Notes under the pieces: generated by a model
What the model was told of the DNA's origin: nothing
The model's database searches: none
Seen by the model: only the letters and a program-made list of their open reading frames with translations
From: Colwellia sp. 1_MG-2023
GTDB taxonomy: Bacteria; Pseudomonadota; Gammaproteobacteria; Enterobacterales; Alteromonadaceae
DNA length: 64,000 nucleotides
NCBI RefSeq assembly: GCF_030546755.1
Contig: NZ_JAUOPE010000018.1
Span: 1-64,000, forward strand
Reading direction: 5' to 3'
Translations under genes and position numbers: made by a program
Shown: positions 50,378-57,285 of the stretch, in pieces
How the letters are laid out: each line of letters begins with the position of its first letter
How positions within the stretch are numbered: position 1 is the stretch's first letter

Positions 50378-50600
50378 ACTGGTTTTGTGCGAATTGCTCT
50401 GCGGGTAAAATATTAACCGTTTGATGTAATTCCGAATAAACTAATACGGCCTTTTCTTGCACAAGTTGTTGTTTAACTTGTGCAATCTTTTCAGATAAGC
50501 TTGCTTCATTAACTCCATACTCGGTTCCTTCTGTTAAAACAAAAGCTTCTATGACCGCGTTAAGCGTTTCTGGAGGCAAAGACTGGTAAGGTATTATCAT
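50364..50600 (-). CDS. yheU: YheU/UPF0270 family protein
   Basis: A 78-aa cytosolic protein matching E. coli YheU: MIIPYQSLPPETLNAVIEAF, then TEGTEYGVNEASLSEKIAQV and VYSELHQTVNI. The function is unknown. It is convergent with the YceI gene, and the two coding ends overlap. Confidence 0.88.
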   Translation of the reverse strand: MIIPYQSLPPETLNAVIEAFVLTEGTEYGVNEASLSEKIAQVKQQLVQEKAVLVYSELHQTVNILPAEQFAQNQFIDE

Positions 50601-50661
50601 AAAGTTATTTCGGTTTTTTATTGAAGTATCGAGAATCGATTATGAGTTTAACGCTTAGCAA

Positions 50662-50687
50662 TAAAAAAGCCTACAGGTAAGTAGGCT
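50662..50687 (-). terminator. Terminator of the flagellin-like gene
   Basis: On the minus strand AGCCTAC, a 5-base loop, GTAGGCT and six T, 40 bases after the stop. Confidence 0.85.
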
Positions 50688-50726
50688 AGAATTGATTATA
50701 TTTTTGAGCGTTAAGAAGTTAACGCG

Positions 50727-51416
50727 TTAAATTAATTGATTAATCAATAAACCTTTACGGGCTTCATTATCTTTTTTGGCAATGATAGTTGCTTGCAATA
50801 AGGTATCTAACTTTTCTTCTTCACCAGCGGTTTTTGCAAAATCTGTATCTTGAATGCGAGACCGAGACTCACTGACATTGACACGGCTAGTTTCATAGGT
50901 TGAAACTTGACTTGCTAATGCGTTGGTTTCTGCGCCAAGCGCCGATGCTGTTTCGCTTAAGGTTTCAAAAGCTGTGTCTAATGCGCCTTGCGTAGTAGTT
51001 GGATCACTTGCATCTAAACCTGATAAGAAGTTTGGATCATCAAGCACTTCAGCGGCAATGGTATTTATTTGTTCGGTAATTTGATCAAGTTCACCTTGAA
51101 TAGCACTACTGTTATTTAGCGGACTACCTGACTGAACTGAAAGCTCTTTTGCTCGTTGTAAGCCATCGGTAATTGACGCGAGTTGACCAGATTGAACATT
51201 ATTAAGGTTAATTTGATCTTGAGAGTTAACACTAAGTTGTTGATAACTGTTTACTTGAGAAGTTAATCTGTTCGCTATCTGTAAGCCTGCAGCATCATCA
51301 GCGGCACTATTAATACGTTTGCCAGAAGCTAGTTTCTCGGCTTTTTCTTCACGCTCTTGTGTTAAGCGTTCGATAAAGCTTAATGATGAGGAAGTTTGAT
51401 TAATAGAGACATTCAT
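50727..51416 (-). CDS. Short flagellin-like protein
   Basis: A 229-aa protein made only of the two helical ends of flagellin. The N-terminal part (MNVSINQTSSSLSFIERLTQ, SGKRINSAADDAAGLQIANR) is normal. The C-terminal part has SRSRIQDTDFAKTAGEEEKL, but ends in IIAKKDNEARKGLLINQLI rather than the usual hydrophobic VLSLL-type end. There is no D2/D3 outer domain. I use the ATG at 51416, after AAAGGTG, not the one at 51425. No flagellar gene is near and the gene has its own terminator. It may be a minor flagellin, a filament-like adhesin, or a decaying copy. Confidence 0.75.
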   Translation of the reverse strand: MNVSINQTSSSLSFIERLTQEREEKAEKLASGKRINSAADDAAGLQIANRLTSQVNSYQQLSVNSQDQINLNNVQSGQLASITDGLQRAKELSVQSGSPLNNSSAIQGELDQITEQINTIAAEVLDDPNFLSGLDASDPTTTQGALDTAFETLSETASALGAETNALASQVSTYETSRVNVSESRSRIQDTDFAKTAGEEEKLDTLLQATIIAKKDNEARKGLLINQLI

Positions 51417-51574
51417 AAACATCACCTTTAAAAATTAAATGAATAACGACAAAATATTCAAATTAACTATAGCAAAAAATAAACGTCGTCGCTCATAAAA
51501 TATACAGCGTTTTAGGTGTTGCGCATTAAAATATTATTTAATTACAAATAAATCATCGCTCTATCGCAGAAAAT

Positions 51575-51703
51575 TTAATTATTTTCTTCAATGTTTTTGA
51601 AGAAGTAATAGACATAAAAACTGCAAATACCAATAACTGTGGTTAAACCGATAAAAGAAATTAACACAATAGGATCATTGATTAACATATGTAAAAGATT
51701 CAT
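51575..51703 (-). CDS. DUF3149-type single-helix micro-protein, 42 aa
   Basis: The frame MNLLHMLINDPIVLISFIGL... has one long membrane helix and a short charged end (FKNIEENN). GGAG lies 6 bases before the ATG. The pattern of a short N-terminus with NDPIV, a helix and a charged tail fits the small DUF3149 family of Shewanella and Vibrio. The function is unknown. It lies between the flagellin and Sel1 genes. Confidence 0.65.
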   Translation of the reverse strand: MNLLHMLINDPIVLISFIGLTTVIGICSFYVYYFFKNIEENN

Positions 51704-51858
51704 AGGATACTCCAAGTGCATTGAAAAACCATTATTTCTATAAGGGTATTCTACTGTATTAAATGGAGTAATAATGTGATGTAGATCAAGTTAAGAATGG
51801 AAACTGTTTCAGCCCGAAAAATGTAATTCGGGCTTTCGGTATCGTCAGATGCAATTAA

Positions 51859-52599
51859 CTAATAACGTTGTTGCGCTCGTTTTTTATTTTTTAAATCGAT
51901 TTGTTCAATAATTTGTGCGTAGAGAGAATTAGCGTGGTCACGTCCTTTTTGAATATCGTCAACGCTGAGCTTATGTTCATCCATATCTCTGCTTTTAATC
52001 GCAGGCGTATAGCCGCTTCGTGCCGCAATATAATTCCAAACATAAGACATCTCGGTACTTTTCTTGACACCTTTACCTTCAAAATACATTAATGCTAAAT
52101 TAAATTGCGCTAAAGTATAATTTTGTCTTGCTGCCATTTCATACCATTTTGCTGCTTTGGCAAGATCTCTGTCGACGCCTATCGCATTAGCATACATAAC
52201 ACCTAAATTAAATTGCGCACTTGGTAGTTCTTTATTGGCTGCTTTTTCCATTAAAACAAATGCTGTTTTCAAATCTTTTTTAACAATTTCTCCTTCACTA
52301 TACATCACAGATAAATTAAATAGCGCGTCTGGGTAATTTTGTGCGGCAGCTAAACTCATAAATTCGAAAGCTTTTTGTGGATCTTTCTTAACACCCCAGC
52401 CATTTTCATAAATTAATGCCATTTGATATTGTGCAGGAGAATACTCTTCGGCAATTAAAGGCTCAAATTCGGCGATAGCTGCTTTAAATTCACCTCTATT
52501 AAGTTGAAAAATGCCTAACTCTAAATCGCCATCAAAACTATAGGCAAAAAAGTTAATTGAAAATGTTAGAAGTAATGCTATTGATTGAATTGTTTTCAT
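51859..52599 (-). CDS. Sel1-repeat exported protein
   Basis: A 246-aa protein from the ATG at 52599, after AAAGGTG. It has a signal peptide (IALLLTFSINFFAYS) and about five Sel1-like repeats of 36 residues (for example SAQFNLGVMYANAIGVDRDL and AKWYEMAARQNYTLAQFNLA). Such proteins act as protein-binding scaffolds, often in the envelope. The partner is unknown. A stem AGCCCGAA/TTCGGGCT follows at about 51812-51836 without a T-run. Confidence 0.82.
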   Translation of the reverse strand: MKTIQSIALLLTFSINFFAYSFDGDLELGIFQLNRGEFKAAIAEFEPLIAEEYSPAQYQMALIYENGWGVKKDPQKAFEFMSLAAAQNYPDALFNLSVMYSEGEIVKKDLKTAFVLMEKAANKELPSAQFNLGVMYANAIGVDRDLAKAAKWYEMAARQNYTLAQFNLALMYFEGKGVKKSTEMSYVWNYIAARSGYTPAIKSRDMDEHKLSVDDIQKGRDHANSLYAQIIEQIDLKNKKRAQQRY

Positions 52600-52669
52600 A
52601 AAGCACCTTTGTGTATTTTTAATGTTCATTTCATTCTTCTTAAGTGTAGCAATGGATCGGAAAAGTTCG

Positions 52670-54586
52670 CTATTGTTGTGACATTATTTCTTCTATTTGT
52701 TCTTCAAGCTCAAGCCATAACATCTCGTTTTCTTCAATATTTTGTTTTAATTTTCCTTGTTCTTTCATAAGTTCTGCTAAGCGAGCTTTATGCTCTGCTT
52801 GATAAATTTCACTATCAGCTAAAATGTTTTCTACTTCAGTCAGTTTTGCTTGCCACTGTTGTATTTTTTTCTCGTATTGTTGTGCTTGTTTTTTTAATGG
52901 AGCTGCGATTTTTCTTAATTCTGCCTGCTGTTGTCGCTGCTGCTTTTTATCCACTGATACAGTATTGCTTGCTGATAACTTTTCTGAACTTTTAGTTGTT
53001 TGACGCGCTAGTTTTTTGTCGTCATTTAACCATTGTTGGTAATCATCAATATCACCCGAAAATTCGCTGACTTGGCCATTTGCCACGAGATAAAATTCAT
53101 CCACGCAAGATTCAAGTAAATACCTGTCATGGGCAATAAGAATAATAGCGCCATTAAAATCCTGTAAAGCTAATACCAATGCTTGGCGCATTTCTAAATC
53201 GAGATGGTTAGTAGGTTCATCTAATAATAATAATTGCGGTTTATCTAAAACAATGAGTGCTAAAACTAGACGAGCTTTTTCACCACCTGACATCGTTTTT
53301 ACCGGTGATAATGCTTGGTCGCCACTAAAGCCAAAACGACCTAAAAATGTTCGAGCTTGTAGCTCTTTGAAGTCAGGTTTGGCGCGAATAATATGATCAA
53401 TCGCGCTTGAAGGAATGTGTAATTGTTCAAGTTGATGTTGTGAAAAATAACCAATTCTAAGTTCTTGAGCGCAATAACGTGTGCCTTTTAGAATATTGAT
53501 ATCACCGGCTAACGACTTAATCAAGGTCGACTTACCCGCACCATTTCGACCAAGCAACCCGATACGACTGCCCGGTACTAAAGAAATATTAGCGTGTTTT
53601 AATATGATGGCATCGTCGCTGTAACCACATACACTGTCGTCTAGTGATAACAAAGGGTAGGGCATGTAGTCAGGTTTCTCGAAACTAAAGGTAAATTGAC
53701 TATCTACATGTGCAGGCGCTAAATCTGGCAGTTTTTGTAAGCGTTTTAAACGGCTTTGTGCTTGCTTTGCTTTACTCGCTTTCGCTCTAAAGCGATCGAC
53801 AAAAGCGGTGAGGTGTGCCACTTCTTTTTGTTGCTTTTGAAATTGTGCATCTTGTTGAGCCAATTGTTCCGCGCGTTGGCGCTCAAAAGCTGTGTAATTA
53901 CCAGAATAGAGTTTCGCGGTTTGTTGTTCGATATGTAAAATTTGACCGATAACATCGTCTAGAAAATCTCTATCATGCGAAATAAGCACTAAAGTACCGG
54001 TATATCGCTTTAACCAACGTTGTAACCAAATTACCGCATCTAAGTCTAAATGGTTAGTCGGTTCATCCAGTAACATTAAATCAGCACGGCTGATGAGCGC
54101 TTGTGCTAAGTTTAATCGCATGCGCCAACCACCCGAAAAGTCTTTAACGGGATGAGTTAATTGTTCTTGTAAAAATCCTAAACCATGGAGCAATTCTCCT
54201 GCTCTCGCCGGCAAAGAATAACCATGAATAGTGTCTATTTGATTGATAATGGTTGCTTCTAAATTACCATTGTCATCTATTCGGGCTTGGGCTAATTGGC
54301 TTTCCAAGGCTCGAAATTCTTGATCACCATCTATCACATAATCTAGAGCTGATTTATCAAGTGCCGGTGTTTCTTGCTTTACGGTCGCTATTTTCCATGT
54401 AGCTGGCATTGATATTTCACCACTATCAGGTTGAAGTTGACCGAGTAGTGCCGCAAATAAAGATGATTTTCCACAGCCGTTGGCGCCAACCAAGCCTACT
54501 TTATGATTAGGATGAATAGTAAAGCTTGATGATTTTATTAAGTTTTTGATGCCTCGATCTAAACTTAAGTCTACTGCGGTGATCAT
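52670..54586 (-). CDS. yheS: ABC-F family ATPase YheS
   Basis: A 638-aa soluble protein with two ABC ATPase domains and no membrane part. Walker A sites are GANGCGKSS and GRNGAGKST. ABC signatures are FSGGWRMRLNLAQ and MSGGEKARLVLAL. Both Walker B sites are LLLDEPTNHLDL. The linker and the Q- and K-rich coiled C-terminus match E. coli YheS (637 aa). ABC-F proteins act on stalled ribosomes. I use the ATG at 54586, after AAGGAA; an upstream in-frame ATG would add 20 unlike residues. Confidence 0.92.
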   Translation of the reverse strand: MITAVDLSLDRGIKNLIKSSSFTIHPNHKVGLVGANGCGKSSLFAALLGQLQPDSGEISMPATWKIATVKQETPALDKSALDYVIDGDQEFRALESQLAQARIDDNGNLEATIINQIDTIHGYSLPARAGELLHGLGFLQEQLTHPVKDFSGGWRMRLNLAQALISRADLMLLDEPTNHLDLDAVIWLQRWLKRYTGTLVLISHDRDFLDDVIGQILHIEQQTAKLYSGNYTAFERQRAEQLAQQDAQFQKQQKEVAHLTAFVDRFRAKASKAKQAQSRLKRLQKLPDLAPAHVDSQFTFSFEKPDYMPYPLLSLDDSVCGYSDDAIILKHANISLVPGSRIGLLGRNGAGKSTLIKSLAGDINILKGTRYCAQELRIGYFSQHQLEQLHIPSSAIDHIIRAKPDFKELQARTFLGRFGFSGDQALSPVKTMSGGEKARLVLALIVLDKPQLLLLDEPTNHLDLEMRQALVLALQDFNGAIILIAHDRYLLESCVDEFYLVANGQVSEFSGDIDDYQQWLNDDKKLARQTTKSSEKLSASNTVSVDKKQQRQQQAELRKIAAPLKKQAQQYEKKIQQWQAKLTEVENILADSEIYQAEHKARLAELMKEQGKLKQNIEENEMLWLELEEQIEEIMSQQ

Positions 54587-54694
54587 GTTTTTTCCTTTTG
54601 ATACGTTTTCGACGCTATTGTCGCTTTTCCTTGTAGGGTTATTCAAGGTAAAATGTCGATAATTCGCGCTTTATATAAGAAACAAAAGTTAACT

Positions 54695-54886
54695 ATGAAA
54701 AAAAGATTCATCGCAGGTGCTACATGCCCTAAATGTCAAGCGGTTGATACTATGGCTTTGACAAAAGAAAATGATGTCGAGAAAGTCACCTGTGTTAATT
54801 GTGGTGACCAAATGAGCCAACCAGAAGAACATATCGTGAAAGATGTTCGACCGTTAGAACAAGTTATTGGCGTCTTTAAACCTTAA
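54695..54886 (+). CDS. yheV: YheV-family zinc-ribbon protein
   Basis: A 63-aa protein with CPKC (11-14) and CVNC zinc pairs, and MKKRFIAGATCPKCQAVDTM and EQVIGVFKP as in E. coli YheV. The function is unknown. The start at 54695 gives the known N-terminus, although an earlier ATG is in frame. It is divergent from yheS. Confidence 0.88.
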   Translation: MKKRFIAGATCPKCQAVDTMALTKENDVEKVTCVNCGDQMSQPEEHIVKDVRPLEQVIGVFKP

Positions 54887-54933
54887 TAAATAATCTCTGT
54901 GTTACGAATTTTCAGTGATTAATGTCTAATACA

Positions 54934-55173
54934 TTAATAATGTGGAGGAGGCGGCTCTATTTCTTCTGTTGTTGATTGGTTAGGGGTATTGTCCTTTATT
55001 CTATTCGCTATTAATTTTAGTTGAGCTTTTAAATTACTGATCTCATCTTGATGAATCGCTAATTCATTATTAAGTTGCTCTATGATGTCGTCTTGAAATG
55101 CATTTCTAGACTCTAATGCTTCAATACTGGTTTCTAGTTTTTCTATCGATGAAGCTAAAGGTTTGTCTGCCAT
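54934..55173 (-). CDS. slyX: SlyX-family coiled-coil protein
   Basis: A 79-aa protein with a long helical coiled coil (ALESRNAFQDDIIEQLNNEL) and the family end PPPPHY. The role of SlyX is unknown. It starts inside the last 19 bases of the WD40 gene, so translation is probably coupled. In E. coli slyX is next to fkpA; here the WD40 gene lies between. Confidence 0.9.
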   Translation of the reverse strand: MADKPLASSIEKLETSIEALESRNAFQDDIIEQLNNELAIHQDEISNLKAQLKLIANRIKDNTPNQSTTEEIEPPPPHY

Positions 55174-56150
55174 AATTCAGCAAATCCTGATGATGATTCG
55201 GTTAAGATAAAATTATTATCGCTAAAAGCAACGCTATACACAACCGCTCCAGCAGGACGAATATCTTTTCTTGGTGTCACTCGCCAACTAGTGAGGCGTT
55301 TTCCGTTCGTTATTTGCCAAATACTCACTTTACGCGAAGGCGCACCTGTCACTAAGTATTGCCCGTCAGGTGAAAAACGAACTGAACTGAACACTTCTTG
55401 TCGGTTTGCATATTGTAATTGACTGATAAGTTTTCCATTTTTTAAATCCCAAATGTTTGCTGACTTTTTACTGTCAGCGGTAAAGGCATAACGCCCTTGC
55501 GCGTCAAAAGCGACCATAGTTACACGACTAGGATGATTAAATCGATATATCACTTGGCCTGTTTGTGTATCCCACACATAAGCAACAAAGTCATTCGAGC
55601 CAGAGATGGCAATGCGACCATTTGGTAACATATCAACGGAATTTATTTTTTCTTCATGCCCTAGAAATTCAATTCGTCTGCCGGTTTTTGGCGTTAAATG
55701 GACAACTTTGCCATCGCCTTTACCTAATAATATATATTTACCATTATTAGCAAGAGCGATATCTCTGATATTTGAATCTTTGATTTGCCAATAACCTTCC
55801 GAACTGCCCGTAGTTGTATTCCATAAAGAAAAGTTGGTGCGGCTGGCGGTTAAAACATGGCTATTATTATCTGAAATATCGGTGGCAAGTACGAGGTTAT
55901 CAGCGGTGTTTTGTTGCTGTGACCAATTGAATTTTAAGGCATTGTTTTCAATGTCCCATAAACTGATGCCGTGATGAATTGAAGAAACTACACTGAGTTT
56001 GCCATCATTTGAAATATTGGCGGCATAAGCCCCTTCTACCGCATGTTGCCATCGCTCAAGTGGTTTTTGTCCGGATGGCTGACAAGCTGTTACTAAAAGA
56101 CTAAACATGATGCCATAGAGGAAAAGGTAACTTCGTTTACAATTCGTCAA
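55155..56150 (-). CDS. WD40-repeat lipoprotein
   Basis: A 331-aa protein with a lipobox (LVTAC, C23) and about seven WD40-like blades (for example VDMLPNGRIAISGSNDFVAY and FSPDGQYLVTGAPSRKVSIW). It is probably anchored in the envelope facing the periplasm and used as a binding platform. The ligand is unknown. It is divergent from fkpA and overlaps slyX. Confidence 0.85.
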   Translation of the reverse strand: MTNCKRSYLFLYGIMFSLLVTACQPSGQKPLERWQHAVEGAYAANISNDGKLSVVSSIHHGISLWDIENNALKFNWSQQQNTADNLVLATDISDNNSHVLTASRTNFSLWNTTTGSSEGYWQIKDSNIRDIALANNGKYILLGKGDGKVVHLTPKTGRRIEFLGHEEKINSVDMLPNGRIAISGSNDFVAYVWDTQTGQVIYRFNHPSRVTMVAFDAQGRYAFTADSKKSANIWDLKNGKLISQLQYANRQEVFSSVRFSPDGQYLVTGAPSRKVSIWQITNGKRLTSWRVTPRKDIRPAGAVVYSVAFSDNNFILTESSSGFAELWQTNL

Positions 56151-56278
56151 AATATTCTACTTTTCTCTTTTGGTGTTTATCGTTAGTATAAGTTCTTTTT
56201 TAGCACATGTGTAATACACATACTATTTAGCTCTGATTAAAAAATAATATTTAGCAGAGCATTTTGATGGAGAAATGA

Positions 56279-57034
56279 ATGAAATTGTTTAAACCCACTT
56301 TAGTGGCCTTGGCCCTTGTATCTGTAATTGGTTGTCAGGAAACAAAACAAGAAGAAAAAGCGCCGGTATTAGACACTGAAGTGCAAAAGCAAGCTTATAG
56401 CTTAGGTGCATCAATTGGTATGTTTACTCAACGTAACTTAACAGAACAAGAAAAATTAGGTTTAACGCTTGATAAAGCACTTATTCTTCGAGGCTTTAAA
56501 GATAGCCTTGCCGGTAAATCAGCGATTGAAAAAGAAGAAATTCAAGCTCTAATGATGAACCTTGAACAAACAATGAAGGCGAAACAGCAAGAAGCGGCAA
56601 CTAAAGCAGCTGAAGAAAATATTGCACAAGGACAAAAGTTTCTTGAAGAAAACGCCAAAAAAGAAGGCGTTCAAGTGACTGAATCAGGTATTCAGTACTT
56701 GGTTATTACAGAAGGCGAAGGTAAAAAGCCAGCAGCAACTGATCGCGTTAAAGTACATTATAAAGGAATGTTCTTAAATGGTGATGAGTTCGATAGCTCT
56801 TATAGTCGTAATGAACCGGCAGTGTTTGGTTTAAATCAGGTCATTAGAGGTTGGACTGAAGGTGTTCAGTTGATGAGTGTTGGCTCAAAATACAAATTTG
56901 TTATTCCTTCTGAACTTGCCTACGGTCCAAATGGTAATCCACCACGTATTCCAGGCAACTCAGTATTACAATTTGAAATAGAGTTACTTGAAATTATAAA
57001 AAAAGCAGAAGCGCCGAAAGTTGGCGATAAGTAA
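56279..57034 (+). CDS. fkpA: FKBP-type peptidyl-prolyl isomerase FkpA-like
   Basis: Periplasmic folding helper. The 251-aa protein has a lipobox-like signal (VIGC, C19), so unlike E. coli FkpA it may be lipid-anchored. It has an N-terminal dimerisation domain (QAYSLGASIGMFTQRNL) and a C-terminal FKBP domain from about residue 140 (VKVHYKGMFLNGDEFDSSYS, IPSELAYGPNG). GGAG precedes the ATG by 6 bases. A terminator follows. Confidence 0.9.
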   Translation: MKLFKPTLVALALVSVIGCQETKQEEKAPVLDTEVQKQAYSLGASIGMFTQRNLTEQEKLGLTLDKALILRGFKDSLAGKSAIEKEEIQALMMNLEQTMKAKQQEAATKAAEENIAQGQKFLEENAKKEGVQVTESGIQYLVITEGEGKKPAATDRVKVHYKGMFLNGDEFDSSYSRNEPAVFGLNQVIRGWTEGVQLMSVGSKYKFVIPSELAYGPNGNPPRIPGNSVLQFEIELLEIIKKAEAPKVGDK

Positions 57035-57060
57035 CTAAAACTTATTCTTTAATCAAAACA

Positions 57061-57101
57061 AAAAACCAGTGCTCGTCCGGGCTATTGAGTCAAATCGGAG
57101 C
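57061..57101 (+). repeat. 3'-end repeat element, plus-strand copy
   Basis: Starts AAAAACCAGTG and contains the core CCGGGCTATTGAGTCAA, followed by a TCGGAGC. It lies just after fkpA and directly before its terminator. An inverted copy with the same core is at 60874-60917. Confidence 0.75.
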
Positions 57102-57129
57102 TACTATTTTTTGATAGTGGCTCTTTTTT
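57098..57129 (+). terminator. Terminator of fkpA
   Basis: A 10-bp stem GAGCTACTAT/ATAGTGGCTC (one G-T pair) and TTTTTT. Confidence 0.85.
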
Positions 57130-57253
57130 ATTATATCCAACTGAAAAATAACGATTAAAGTCCTGATACATGTAAGCCGCTACCGTTTAACTAATCAATA
57201 ATAATGTACGATTAGCCTAATTTTTCAATGAGTTATATAAAATTAGCTAAAAC

Positions 57254-57277
57254 CTCCTATAATACTAGCTATAGGAG
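57254..57277 (+). promoter_or_regulatory. Hairpin over the ribosome site of the exonuclease-fusion gene
   Basis: CTCCTATA (57254-57261) pairs perfectly with TATAGGAG (57270-57277), leaving an 8-base loop. The GGAG arm is the only well-spaced ribosome site (8 bases before the ATG at 57286). So the fold would block translation, or the DNA palindrome could be an operator. TATAAT lies within it (57258-57263). Confidence 0.55.
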
Positions 57278-57285
57278 TGGGAGTC

